NCBI GenBank assembly: GCA_014529385.2 | Contig: CM043942.1 | Location: 27,055,969-27,119,968 of the forward strand | DNA: 64,000 nt | Direction: 5' to 3' | Source: Adiantum capillus-veneris | Lineage: Eukaryota > Streptophyta > Polypodiopsida > Polypodiales > Pteridaceae | Shown here: positions 1 to 12,027 of the stretch, piece after piece | Layout of the letters: every line of letters starts with the position of its first letter | Numbering within the stretch: the first letter of the stretch is position 1 | Notes under the pieces: model-generated | What the model was told of the DNA's origin: nothing | What the model saw: only the letters and a program-made list of their open reading frames with translations | Databases searched by the model: none | Translations under genes and position numbers: made by a program

Positions 1-5
1 ATGTG

Positions 6-103
<98 letters not shown>

Positions 104-191
104 GCATTCTTTGTTTATGCGCGCGTGTGTGTGTATGCATTCTTTGTTTATGCACGCGTGTGTGTGTATGTGTGTTTTGTTTATGCATGTG

Positions 192-234
<43 letters not shown>

Positions 235-275
235 CCCCTTTCAAAGACATAATGTGTGTGTGTGTGTGTGTGTGT

Positions 276-326
<51 letters not shown>

Positions 327-677
327 GAGAGGGAGAGAGAGAGAAAGAGGGGAAGGGAACATGAGAGAGAGGGGAGGGAAGAAGCATACCTGGATCTCCT
401 TCCTCTCCTCTCGTGTGTGTGTGTGTGGGTGGGTGGGTGTGTCTGTGGGGGAGAGAGAGAGAGAGAGAGAGTGGGTTTACCTCTTTCGCTTGAGCATCGA
501 AACTCAAATATGAGATCAGAGTATTTGGCACTCTCAATTTATTTTTTATCCTTTTGGGCGTCGCTATAAGCGTCGCTATGCAAGAAAGATAATAGCAAAG
601 CCCATAGTGATGCCGTGGATTTTCACTTTTGAGCATTGCACTACGAGCGTCACTAATGTGAAGTACCTCTTCTAGTG
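1..677 (-). mobile_element. CACTA (En/Spm-type) element terminus, minus orientation, runs out of window
   Basis: The segment ends at 677 in ..CTAGTG, the complement of a CACTA terminus. Reverse-complemented, its last ~33 bases match the start of the CACTA element at 35,623 at most positions. Further in, the order of features matches 35,623-36,300 in mirror image: GCGTCGCT-type subterminal repeats (about 555-660), a block around 480-540 equivalent to 35,765-35,830, then (GA)n/(CT)n tracts and the short repeated unit with TATGCATTCTTTGTTTATGC near 100-195. Microsatellites inside are (CT)n 10-99, (CT)n 197-226, (GT)n 253-276 and (GA)n 279-324. No coding sequence is visible; peptides read from this stretch are simple-repeat translations. 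The transposase would lie beyond the left edge. Confidence 0.8.
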
Positions 678-972
678 TCGGGTTCCCACCACAAGATCAA
701 TCCTAGCTTACCTAAGGTCAAAGGACTTTTTAACACTAGCCTTTGGAGGTCTTCAATGAAGCTAACCCTAAGGTCTTTTAAGCTCCATGGTTAGCCTTGC
801 TCTTTGAATGACCATCTCTCATTTGGGTCCCTTTACCATTGGCCCGGTGTTGAGATAGATCTGTAAGCACATGTCTATATTCTAACCCTTGTTCCTGTTT
901 ATTCTCCCACATTAAATAATCAATGTAATATGAGAAAATCATATGGGTTGGTTAGATATTAGATTTTATGAC
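678..972 (-). repeat. LTR remnant (U3 side) of minus-strand Ty3/gypsy element
   Basis: This stretch is clearly homologous to 24,543-24,954, with a shared run from TCGGGTTCCCACC through CTAACCCTAAGGTCTTTTAAGCTCC to the TATTCTAAC..CCCACATTAAAT block. It ends ..TTTTATGACA at 972 and is followed by a pyrimidine run (TTACCTCTCTCTT), which on the minus strand is a polypurine tract directly next to the LTR. The rest of the LTR to the left is missing because the CACTA terminus begins at the TCG at 678. Confidence 0.7.
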
Positions 973-1339
973 ATTACCTCTCTCTTGAAATCATAGTCGT
1001 CCTTGACTATGCGGTAGAAGAGATAAATCCTTAGTCATTAGTCAATCTTGCTTAGCGGGTAGAGGATCTCGTTTTATGCTATGACATATAGCTTTCCAAG
1101 ATGGATGACTAATCCATTTGGTGCTTGAGAGACATAGTTGACGCAAGCATGTCTCCTCTTCAGTCTATTTCATTCTCCCAAGTAGAGTGACAACTTCTAC
1201 TCCGTGTTTGAGAGACGTCGTCATCATGAACATGATTGTAAGCATACATAATATTTAAATGTGTGCACAATAAAGATAGAATTAGTCTTATAAGACAAAA
1301 ATATTGATCATTTGAAAGAAATTTGTACATTTGCTTACT
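973..1339 (-). other. 3' untranslated part of minus-strand gypsy element
   Basis: AT-rich sequence between the LTR/polypurine tract and the end of the chromodomain-like coding region. I see no gene, RNA or repeat in it. Confidence 0.4.
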
Positions 1340-3540
1340 CTAGTGTATCCTTAGCTTGTATTCCTTGCATCCATCTAGCATCTTCAAAAGGATAATTTTT
1401 GAACGTAATAAGATATCGTCAAATAATCTTACCATGCCGCAATGCCTTGTCTTCATGCCGAAGGATAGCTTCGGGTTGTAGCACCTCTTCTTGGTCTTCA
1501 ATTTCGGGAGGGTCTTCAATATTGGTTCACTTGGTTGGTCTCTTTTGTAGGGCTTAAGTAGGCTCACATGAAAAGCATTGTATACGAGCCAATGGTTGGG
1601 CGGGCAACTTGAGTTGATAAGCCATCTCATTGATTGGCTTCAAGATCTGAAAAGGACCATAGTATCTTTTTACTAATTTTGTATAATGCTTTTGATGGCA
1701 CGTAAGAGTTTTGCCCGTTGTTTGCCTTAATCAAGCCTTAGGAAACTTAAGTAAGACCCAATCATTTTCTTTGAACGTTAAGGCCCTTCTGTGCTTGTTA
1801 GCAACAACTTTTTGCCTTTGTTGAGAGATAGATATAGCCTCCTTAATCTTTTGAAAAAGATTCTTGTAGGTCACGACTATACTCATCGACAACGAAGATA
1901 TTCCCATGTACTTTAAGTAGCAAGGGACTTTTAGGTCTTTCCTCAATTATTTCAAAAGGTGATTTTCCCGTAGAAGTATGTACAATATTATTGTATGCAT
2001 ACTCTACAAGAGGTAAGCACTTCTCCCATTGTGAGTGTTGATCTACTTCGGTAACATAAGTCTTTAGTAGATCGAGCATCATAAGATTGGCTATCTCACT
2101 TTGGCCATCCGTTTGTGGGTGATAGCCTGAAGAGAAATTCAATTTTGTTCCTAGATTTTCAAAGAGACCTTTCTAGAAATTACTGGGCATTCTAGGATCT
2201 CTATTTGACACAATGGATGTTGGAAATCCACGGTGTTTGAAAATCTGTGATATGAAGAGAGGTTCCATTTGGTGTGCCTTAATAGTCTTTTTGACAGGAA
2301 TAAAGTGTGCTTGCTTGCTAAAGCTGTCGACTATTTTCCATATTCCCGTATTCCCATGGATAGACTTGGGTAACTCAAAGATAAAATCCACAGATATACT
2401 CTCCCATGGTGAATTTGGGGATAGGCAATGGCTAGAGTAACCACGTTGCTTCCCTCTATCATACTTGGTGTTTTGGCATACCACACATTTTGAAACATAC
2501 TCTTGTATGTCCACTTTCATGGTAAGCCAATAGATATATGCCTCTACTCCTTAGAGAGTAAGTTGAATGCCTCTATGTCCCGCATAGGGAGGAGCATGAG
2601 ATTCATACATGATTTTCTCACGAAGGTAGTGGGTAACACATAGCCTATTGCCATGGAGAAGATAACCATCCTGCAAGGTGAATGGTTCCTCTTTCTTCCC
2701 CAAAGAAAGGGCTGACATGAAGTCTTTAAAGTTAGGCCTAGTAGCATACTCATCTATCATAGAAGATAGATCATTGTGAGTTGTTATAGACACCGCATTA
2801 ACTTTTGGTCGTCCTGAAAGTGCATCAGCCATTTTCTTACCAGCAATGTGAGCAATATGAAAATTAAATTGCTAAACAAAATTTTCCCACCTCATTTGCT
2901 TGTTGGAAAGCTTGGTTTGCTTCATGAAGTACTTGAGACTTTGGTGGTGTGTTTGTAGAATAAATGGAGTCCACAATAATCAATGCTTTCATGTGTCTAG
3001 GGCATGTAGAACATCTAAAAGCTCTTTTTCATAAATGCCTAAGACACGTCCATCTGTATTGAGCCTTCGGCTTTCATATGATATGGCATGCCCTTCTTGA
3101 AGCAAGACTGCTCCAAGGCAATCACCACAAGCATCACATTGGACCTCAGATGGCTTTGAGAGATCCAGAAGCATGAGGACTGGTTGGGAGGTAAGATTCT
3201 CTTTGAGCTTTTGAAAAGAATTTTTCTCCTTAGCAGTCCATAAATACTTAACGTTCTTCTTTGTTAAGTCATGCAGTGGTTCTTCTATTTTGAGAAAATT
3301 TTGCTATGAAGCATCTAGAGTATGCAGACATACCTATAAAGCTTCTTATCTCATGTAGGTTCCTTGGATTAGGCCATGATTTTATTACCTTTGATTTTGA
3401 TGGATCCATATCGTCGACCACGTCAATAGAATTAAACGCAGAAACTCGACTTCGTAGTGTGCTAGAAGCTTGCTCTCATGGAGGCTGACACCTCCAAATT
3501 TGACTACTCTCCTCTGTCGTTTCCCTCCTCACATTCAATT
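1340..3540 (-). pseudogene. Ty3/gypsy pol remnant (RT end, RNase H, integrase, chromodomain-like tail)
   Basis: Reading right to left on the minus strand: the end of reverse transcriptase/connection region (about 3370-3180; residues like NLHEIRSFIGMSAYSRC and SFQKLKENLTSQPVL); RNase H start (3174-2989; QCDACGDCLGAVL, SYESRRLN); integrase HHCC zinc region (2832-2551, then KCVVCQNTK near 2480); integrase core (2440-1960; ISVDFIFELP with the first Asp, then SSGYHPQTDGQSE with the Glu); basic C-terminal part (1946-1731; NDWVLLKFPKA); and a chromodomain-like linker (1630-1340; AFHVSLLKPYK). Frames change several times and stops interrupt, so it cannot encode a polyprotein. It resembles chromoviral gypsy pol. 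The gag, protease and most of RT are missing: at about 3540 the sequence switches to PPR relics. Confidence 0.88.
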
Positions 3541-6500
3541 ATTAATGTAACAGTATCACCTCCTGCATGGCTTCATGGTTTGCAAATAAAGCATCCAACA
3601 TATCTGCCCCCAATGTCATTGGGATGGAAGCGTAGCCTTGAAGACTAAAGCCCCTATAAAATTCAAGATGTAAGCATAGCCTTGAAGACCAAAGCATATG
3701 TGATTTCATTCGGAGAGACTCTCTCACTTTGCATCATTGAAAACAGCCCAAAGCTTCCGCCCTGCTCCAGATATTCTGTAATCAATGCATTCCAAGAGTT
3801 TACATCCTACACAAGGAGCTCCTCAAGAAATTTTTTAAGTACACATATTTACCATACATGTCGACCAAGGAAATGCCAAGCACAATTTTGTTTTTCAGCA
3901 ATCCCTGACTAGTGATACTATGCTAAAATCAGCGCACAACTTCTTGGCCCTATTCTTGTTGGGAATATCCCGCAATAGGGAGCTCATCAAGAAATTTCTT
4001 GAGCTTTCTATTTGACATACATGTCTGTTGGGTGAAGAAGGGAGTGAGGGAAGCTATAGACGCGCGCACACACACACCCATAGATACACACACACAGCAG
4101 CAAGAAGCTTAATAGCTTGAAGCTCCCTCACTTTGTTATGAAGAGTTCAAGTGTAAGTATGAGAGAAAGATACGAGTCTCCCTAAGTACAACGTACCACC
4201 ATGCACACATGCGTATAGTGTGTACATGTGGTTACACGTGGAAAAAACCTTTAGCCAGCACTAGAGTAAAAAGTGTCTGTGTATAGGGAAACGGTTCACA
4301 TCAAAACGGTTCACGTCAAACAAGGATTTTTCAAGTACCACATCTTTTTTTAACAGCCCTTGTCATAAAAAATCATTGTGAATTCCTTTTCCCATATCAA
4401 CATCTTGTGTAATTCCACATGTCTTAAGATGCAAGTGTAGGTGATTGCAGTTGGAGAAATGCCATCTTTTTGTATCAATTGAAAACACCCTAGAGCTTCC
4501 TGGACCTATTGTTGTTGGGCATATCCCGCAATCAATGCACTCCAAGAGACGACATTCCAAACAGAAAGCTCATGAAGCAAGCTTGGATGAGTACGTGTGG
4601 GTTTGACCATTTTGCACATTCTGGTCAATGTTTGAATTGATCATCCCCGTTCCTGTTTAGCATATCCCGCAGTCAGTGCATTCTTAACTTATTATTTCAT
4701 GAAGGCAACTCCTCAAGAACCTTTTAAGCTCTTTGAAGCACACCTCATCTGGCATACACGTCGATCAAGGTAGTGCCAAGCACGCGGCCCCTATCTTATA
4801 GTATCATCATTGCCCCTATTGGAGTCCTGCGTAGGGCCACATGCCTCCAAGATGCAAGCATAGGTGATTACATCTAGGGAAATGCCCTCATTTTGCATCT
4901 GCTAAAAAAATCCTAGAGCTTCTTGGCCCTGCCTTGTTGGGAACATCTCGTAATCAATGCGTTCAAGAGACAATATTCCGGATAGGAAGCCTGTCAAGAA
5001 CTTTTTTGAGCTTTTTGAAGTATTTGGCATACATGTTAACCAAGGCATTTCCAAGCACGACGTCTTTTTTTAACAGCCCTTGCCATAAAATAGCATTGTG
5101 AATTCCTTTTCCCATATTAGCATCTTGTGTCATGCCACATGTCTTACGATGCAAGTGAGGTGATTTGTAATTGGAGAAATACCATCTCTTTGCATCTGCT
5201 AAAAGCTTCCTTGAGCTTCCGTGCATTGTCCCTGTTGGAAAAATCCTACAATCAATGCACTCCAAGAGATGAAATTCCGGATACGAAGCTCATGAAGCAA
5301 GTTCTGTGCTTTTTGAAGTACACTACATCTGGCATACATGCCCACCAGTCGACCAAGACAATTTCAAGCACGAAATTGTAGGTAATTGCATCTCGAGAGA
5401 TGCACTCTCTTCTCATGCATTGAAAAGAGCCCAAAGCTTCCTGGCCCTGCCGGGTAGAGACAAACCTGGATGGCCTATGTGAGCCTGCAGGAATCCTCTT
5501 GGAAAGAGAATAGGCATGTTTCTTTTGGAGGATAGCATCGTTGGCCCTTTTAGAGATTGTAGTGCTTTTTCTTAATTAACTTGGGGTAGCGCTTGATAAT
5601 ATTTTTAATTAACTTGGGTAGCGCTATTTTGATCAAGGGATATTGTTGTGCCCCACAACATGTTGGGTGTATCCTGCAATCAACACATTGCAAAGCACAA
5701 CATGTTTTTGTAGCAACCCCTGATCTCATCACAAATAATGTCATATCGACCAAAGCACCACCGAGCATGACATTTATTTGCAACGGACACTAACTAGCTA
5801 ACTCACTGTGGATTTTGTTACCCATGTTAACGCCTTGCATAAGGCCACAATTTCATTTGAAGAGAGGCCTTTTGTTCGTATCCGGTGCGCTTTCTTGCCA
5901 AAGCCATGTTGAGCATATCATGCAATCAAGGCGTTTGAAGTGATGACATTCCGGAAAGAAGCCCATCAAGAACTTGCATGTACTTTCATGCGAGTACCAC
6001 ATTGGGTATACACACTCACCAGTGTACTCCATAAATATGTGAAAAGTGCAGACATGTCCTAGAACAAACTGCAACCGTCTTATTCTGCGAGCTTTATAGA
6101 TTCATGGTCCTTGCTTGTCATCCGCTACAATAGTGTGCTCCAAGAGATGATGTTTTGGACAAGAAGCTTGTCAAGAAGCATAGGTTCCTTTGGAAGTACA
6201 CCACATTCGGCATACATGCTAACCAAGGCAATGCCACACACAAAATTTTGTTTCAATAGCCGCTAACTAACAATATCATCATGAATATATTATATTTCTC
6301 ATATGGGCGTTTTGCATGATGACACATGCCTTCAAGATGCAAGAATAGGTGATTGCATCTAGATAAATGTCCTCACTTTTCTGCCCATATGAGCATGTTG
6401 CACCCGGGGAGGTCACCTAATAGAAATGTAACCTATCACGTGAGTTCAACAGAAGGGTATTTAAATTTCTTGAAATTTACAGAAATATATATACAGAAGG

Positions 6501-7515
6501 GCATTATTTTTTCAAAATTTTAAAAAACTTACAGATTTTAAAAGAAAAGGGTATATTATATTCCTAAAAAAATTCACAGATAAAGGGTTTTACAAACATG
6601 TCTTGAACGCACGTGATATGGTAGTTTTACACATAGTGAACCCCCCCAGATGTTGCATAGTGTCACAGGCCTTCAAAGGTGATTTCATATGGAGAGGTGT
6701 CCTTGCTTCTCATCTGTTGCAATATTGTGCTCCAAGAGATGATATTTTGGACAAGAATCTTGTGAGGAAGCATATATTCTTTCTAAAGTACACCATAATT
6801 GTCATACATGTTAACCAAGGTAGTGCCACACACAACATTTTGTTTCAACATCCTTTGAATAACAATATCATCATGAATTATGTTTCCCGTATTGGCATTT
6901 TTTATAGTATCCTACTTCTTAGCACGTGCTCTAAGTGTGCTGACCTCTTCGCATCCATGTTTGCTTGCATAGAAGATATTGCTACTTTCTTGGCGCTGCT
7001 TTGTGACCATATGACATCACAGTATATTATATAGCTCTTTGAAAAGGTGTCAGCAATTGGCTATAAAAAGCAAGCATAGATTTGAAAAGCGAGCATAGAG
7101 GTGCTTTCATTGATCGTAGGATGCTGCCACTAATCTAATCTAAGAGAACTGAACTACTTGGATGAAGTTGCATGCTCAGATATCCTATATGAGAATAGTG
7201 GCATGCCTTCAAAGGTATTGCATTTGGAGAGACGCCCTTGCTTCTCATCCGCTGCAATGGTGTATTCCAAGAGATGATGTTTTGGACAAGAAGCTTAGGT
7301 GCTTTCTAAATTACACCACATCTAGCACACATGTCAACCAAAGCAATGCCATGCACATTATTTTGTTTCAACAGTCCTTGGATAACAATATCATCATGAA
7401 TTATCTTGCCCATATTGGTATTTGGTATTGTGCGACGTGCCTTCAAGATGCAAGCACAGGTGATTGCATCTAGATAAATGCCCTCGATCACTTCGCACTT
7501 TTCATCCAAAACTTG
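3541..7515 (-). pseudogene. Degenerate PPR (pentatricopeptide repeat) gene relics
   Basis: Minus-strand fragments in all frames carry PPR signatures: WNALITEYLEQGG and SERVSPNEIT (about 3840-3700), MGKGIHN..GLLKKDVVLGNALVN followed by NMYAK (5130-5010), PIRNIVS (near 4970), NIISW and SKDTSPYEIT (6770-6660), and MGKIIHDDIVIQGLLKQ with ALVDMCARCG (7440-7310). The same 35-residue theme recurs about every 300-700 bases with stops and frameshifts, so several diverged copies or one heavily decayed long PPR array lie here. PPR proteins bind organellar RNA; the L-motif-rich PLS style is that of editing factors. Nothing here is translatable as a whole. An intervening stretch near 4040-4110 is CA-rich. 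The fern-like flavour of the repeats is my recollection of the family, not a computed result. Confidence 0.75.
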
Positions 7516-7551
7516 TTCATCTCCTTGAGCTTATTGATTTGAGTTCTAGGT

Positions 7552-7856
7552 TTGTGTCAATCGGAGTTCGTAGCAAAAAGTTATGCTGTTTTTACTGCAA
7601 TCGAGCTTGATGCAGCTTTTGTCCTCGTGCTTCTTCGTGAAGCGTTCGCAATCATGTTTCTAATTTTGGCATCAACTTTTTCAAGCAAATTTAGCTTTTT
7701 GCTGTTCATATTGTGGCCGTCAATCTTGCATCTCACGTCACTCTATTTTGAGGACTCTTTTATCATTAACGTCTCCTTTTACTTGCTTTTTTGGCCTTCA
7801 CATATATGGTGTGCAAATTCTGCGATCTTATTTTATACGCCTTCTCAAAACTAGAT
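7552..7856 (+). other. Leader/flank of copia element, no gene recognised
   Basis: A 100-residue open frame exists here, rich in Phe/Leu/Ser, but it resembles no family I know. It lies directly upstream of the copia gag start and is probably untranslated leader or LTR sequence. I could not place a primer-binding site or LTR edge. Confidence 0.3.
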
Positions 7857-8760
7857 ATGGCTATGACTATTCTCATCAACGATGTTCCTTCTGGCCAGCG
7901 TTCTGTTCCTCTTTTCCAAGGTGAAGGATTTCAGGTTGGAAAGAAAAGATGTTTTTAATTGTTGAAGGCGACGAACTCTTTGATGTTGTCCTTGGAAATC
8001 TTGTTTGTCCACCTCAGTCTGTTGATACGGATCATGACAACATGCTTATAATTGAAGGACCTATATTTGAAGATAGTCATGTTTCGTATACGGATTAGCA
8101 ACGACGTGATAAAGCAGCTCGTTGATATATTATTTTTGCTCTTACTGATTCCATTTTGCTTGATATGTATGAACTGCCTACTTCCCACGACGTATGGAAG
8201 TACTTAATTGTAAACTTTCAGAAGAAATATTTTACAGAAATACTTCATTTGAGAGGGTTGCTTAACAAGTTACAATATGAAGTTGGTACTATCATGACGG
8301 GACATATTGAGTCTTTCAAATCTTTTAATTATTAATCAACATGATGATGTTGGTGATCCCGTTTTACAAAACAACTGATTACACTTCTCCTTGATATGGT
8401 GACGGACTCTTCGTATGATAACATAGTTACCATTATCTGTAATAAAGATGGTTTTGATTTTGGCCAAGACTGCATGTTTTTAATTGAATACTCTCAATGT
8501 CAAGAACACTCGAAAAGTGTCCATTTCAATAAGGAAACCGTAGAGGTGGTTGTCGCGGTAATATTTTCTCTCATCTCAAATTTCCTAATAAGCAATATTC
8601 TTACTACAATAGAAATGGCTATACTGAAGATGATTGTTGGGCATGTCAATATGATAAAGAACACAATATTAGAAACAACCACGTTTATCTAGAGACTCTT
8701 CTTCTTCTTCTTGTGAATATTGTGGACGATCTGATCATCCCACTTATATGTGCTATAAGC
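7857..8760 (+). pseudogene. Ty1/copia gag (UBN2-type) with CCHC knuckle, broken
   Basis: ATG at 7857 begins MAMTILINDVPSGQRSVPLF; with frame changes it continues through FLIVEGDELFDVVLGNL and LTDSILLDMYELPTSHDVWK to LRGLLNKLQYEVGTIMTGHI, the usual copia gag order (an Ala-Leu-x-Asp-Ser region, then a Thr-Ser..W region). A CCHC zinc knuckle follows at about 8716-8760 (CEYCGRSDHPTYMCYKR). Stops interrupt it, for example TAG in 'YTD*QRRD' near 8097. Gag would form the particle that packages element RNA. The protease and pol follow on the same strand. Confidence 0.8.
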
Positions 8761-8869
8761 GTCGATTCGACACAGATCGCAATAGAGCATTTGCTATTGA
8801 ACATTGAAACAATATTGTACCAAAAACAACCTACATCCTATGTCTAGTTACTCCAGAAAGAATATTTCA

Positions 8870-10950
8870 TATACATGATGGATCACTTTTTATTGTCGAT
8901 TCTGGTGCTACTGAAAATATGACATATCAGTCTATGTGGCTACATAACTATCATCCACTACCAGTTCAACGTGTTGAATTTATCTTGCTAATGATACGAC
9001 TTATGAAGTAAAGGGTATTGGAGATTTATATCTTGGTACCTTATCTTCTTCCATTCAAATTTTGCGAGGAGTATTACATGTACCAGATCTTCAATGTAAT
9101 CTTCTTTCAGTTGCTAGACTTGTTGATCTTGGTCTCTTTGTTGGATTTGATCATACCAAATGCCGAATTGAGAAAGATGGGCAGACTATAGCCACTGCTC
9201 CTCAAAATGGTAATTTGTTTGAACTCTCTCTCAATGATGCTGTAGAAAATGTTATCATTGCTTCAGGTGATCTTGATTGCAAAGTATGGCATCACTGTTT
9301 TCTTCATGCTGGTTTCTCAAAACTCCTCGATCTTCAGCGTCGTGATCTTCTTCATGGCATGGATCTTAAAGCTCATCCCCATATGGGAATTTGTGAGTTT
9401 TGTGCTCTTGGAAAACATAATCGTAAATCTTTTCCTCTCTCAAATACAACTCATTCTCATGATATTGGATCTTGTTCATACTGATATATGTGGACCTCTA
9501 CCTTCTTCGAGATCACAATATCGCTACTTCATTACCTTCATTGATGATTTCTCATGGTATACGACTATATTTCTACTTAGACAAAAATTTGATGCCTTAT
9601 CTATTTTCAAATGATTCCACAAGGCTACGAAATTTCAAACTGGTCGTCGCCTTTAGAAGCTTCGTAACAATGGAGGCAAATATGCTATGCTAATAGTGGA
9701 ATTTATCATGAACACACAGCTATTCCATATTCACCTCAGCAGAACGGCGTTGGTGAACGAAAGAATCGCACTATTCTCAATGCTGTAAGATGTATGCTGA
9801 TTCATTCTGGGTTATCTCGTGTTTTCTAAGCTAAAGCTACAATATTTATTCAAAGTTATCTTCTTACTACTACACCATCTGGTAAGATACGTACCCATCA
9901 CAACATGGACAAGTGACATTCCTTCTGTATCTCATTTTCGAACCTTTGGATGTATTGCTTATATTCATGTTCCCAAAGAAACTTGAACAAAGCTTGATGC
10001 TCCTAGTCTTAAAGTTATTTTTATTGGATATAAATTCTACGACCCTTCCTTCAAGAAAGTAATTGTGAATCGTGATGCTACTTTTAATGAACAGCTTATG
10101 GGAGGCTCATGGTCCATGGATGATTCAGATGATACTAAATCGTTGCTTCAGGATTTTTCATTTCTTTTAGATGATGAAACTCTTCCAATAGAGAAAATTT
10201 TCTCTTCAAAACCATCCATTCCAAATGTTTCCAATGATGATATTGATATTTTTGTTGATCTGCCTATTGATTTTGAACATGGTTCATGTCATGTTTATGT
10301 TGACGATATTGTTGATAATGCTTTCTCTACTTATGAAGATCCCGTTACTTATAATGAAGCTATCTCTTCACTTGGAAAAAAGATCAACGGCAAGAAACTA
10401 TGGCAGCAGAGTACGGTTCTCTTATCTCTAAAGGTACATGGATATTAACTAAAGTACCTCTTGATCGTACAACTATTAAGTGTAAGTGGGTGTATAAGAC
10501 AAAGGTAAAAGTAGATGGATCTTTTGACAAGTTCAAGGCACCTTTAGTTGCAAAAGGTTACTCCCAAGTTGCTGGTATTGATTATCAAGAGACCTTTTCA
10601 CCAGTTGTTTGCATTACAAGTGTTCGAGTTTTATTGGCATTTGCTGTTGAATTTGACTTAGAAGCTCATCCAATGGATGTGCAAACTGCTTTTCCGAATT
10701 TGGAAGAGGAAATTTATATCGAACATCCAGAAGGTTTGTTATTTCAGGTAAATAATTAAGACCTTGTTGCTTAACTCCATAAGGCACTATATGGTCTCAA
10801 ACAAGCTTCGCGGGCCTGGTATACAAAATTTGATCTTTTTCTGACCTCCAAAGGATTCATCTCTTGCTCTGGTTGATAGTGGTCACTCTCCCCTTTCTAG
10901 CACACTCTTGTGGTGTGACAACCAGGGATTTTAATTACGCGATGGCGCAT
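8870..10950 (+). pseudogene. Ty1/copia pol: protease, integrase, reverse transcriptase, internally deleted
   Basis: Domains in copia order: aspartic protease (about 8880-9160; DSGATENMT, then a VPDLQCNLLSV block); GAG-pre-integrase (9286-9440; VWHHCFLHAGFS and CEFCALGKHNRKSFP); integrase (9465-9960; VHTDICGPLPSS with the first Asp, FIDDFSW, and NGVGERKNRT with the Glu); reverse transcriptase (10400-10860; KCKWVYKTKVK, AKGYSQVAGIDY, FSPVV, MDVQTAFPN, LYGLKQASRAWYTKFD). After the RT 'YGLKQAS' block the sequence jumps at about 10,868 to GGTCACTCTCC..CTTGTGGTGTGACAACCA, which in the related copy at 25.95 kb lies in RNase H. So RT motifs including YVDD, and the RNase H start, are deleted. Stops occur throughout. 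Copia order (IN before RT) is clear. Confidence 0.92.
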
Positions 10951-11280
10951 TTTGTTAAATGTTAATTATTGTTGTTACTATCACTATTTTTTTCATGTTA
11001 ATAATATATCTAATGTCATGACTTACGAAAACCGGTAGAAAACGTAGAACCGGCGGGGCAACCATAAACCTTGGCAGGCCCGGCGGGCATATTATGAATC
11101 CTGGCGGGCCCGGCGGGCAAAGCAAGAATCCTGCCGGCCCCTTCATGTACCCCCTCCATATTTGGCGGCTCTATATAACCCTGTAGTAGACATCACATCA
11201 CATCACCGCTTCCTCTAAATTTGGTCATCCTTTAAAATTTAGAAGAAAAACTAAAGGTAAAAGAATGAATAGTCTTTAAA
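10951..11280 (+). other. Gene-free stretch with GGCGGGC-rich island
   Basis: AT-rich sequence with a short GC-rich island at about 11,040-11,140 in which CCGGCGGGC-like words recur (CCGGCGGGGCA, CCCGGCGGGCA twice). An ATATAACC box lies at about 11,170. It may be promoter-like or an LTR fragment. I see no coding sequence. Confidence 0.3.
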
Positions 11281-11283
11281 AAA

Positions 11284-11895
11284 AATTAAAACTTAATGAA
11301 ACTCTGATCATGGATCATTAGTTCTTTTTTGGACTGAACTGATTCTTGAAAGGAGGTAGAAAGGTGAATCTTTGGGTCGGTATCTCTACATTTGGGATGG
11401 ACTAATCTCATGTTTGGTTCACCGTTATATTTGCTAAATTGATTGCTATATTGATTAGAATATCTATCATGGGTCTAGACTGAACTGATTCTTGAAAAGA
11501 GATAGAAAGGTGAATCTTTGGGTCGATATCTCTACTTTTGGGATGGACTGATCACATGTTTGATTCACCGTTGTATTTGCTTGCTATTCCGATTAGAGCT
11601 CCAATCATGGGTCATTAGTTCTTTTTTGGACTGGACTGATTCATGAAAGGAGGTAGGAAGGTGAATCTTTGGGTCGATATCTCTACTTTTGGGATGGACT
11701 GATCACATGTTTGAATTACCGCTGTATTTGCTTGCTATTTCGATTAGAGCTCCAATCATGGGTCATTAGTTCTTTTTTGGACTGGACTGATTCATGAAAG
11801 GGGTAGGAAGGTGAATCTTTGGGTCGATATCTCTACTTTTGGGATGGAATGATCACATATTTGATTCACCATTGTATTTTCTTGCTCATGTTTGA
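11284..11895 (+). repeat. Tandem repeat, four copies of a ~150-bp unit
   Basis: The phrase GGTGAATCTTTGGGTCG starts at 11,363, 11,509, 11,660 and 11,810, giving periods of 146, 151 and 150 bases. Each unit also contains TCTCTAC..TTTGGGATGGA, CACATGTTTGA and CATGGGTC..GACTGA. Copies two to four are more alike than the first. The array lies directly upstream of a BED-zinc-finger exon and may be in its 5' region or intron. Confidence 0.9.
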
Positions 11896-12027
11896 GTAAA
11901 TTGAGGTTATTCCCTTCAGGCTTCACTACTACGCTTGTGTGTGACATTGATTATAACACTAATGTTTGGTTTGAATAATACTTGAAAGAAGAGATAGCAT
12001 ACTGAGCTATGTTTATTGGTATTGCAG

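Noticed and set aside
1-281. Open frames of Ser-Leu or Arg-Glu repeats over CT/GA tracts (also at 26.58, 35.9, 37.7, 40.4, 47.4 and 55.3 kb)
   Set aside because: They are translations of microsatellites in every frame, with no domain or codon signal.
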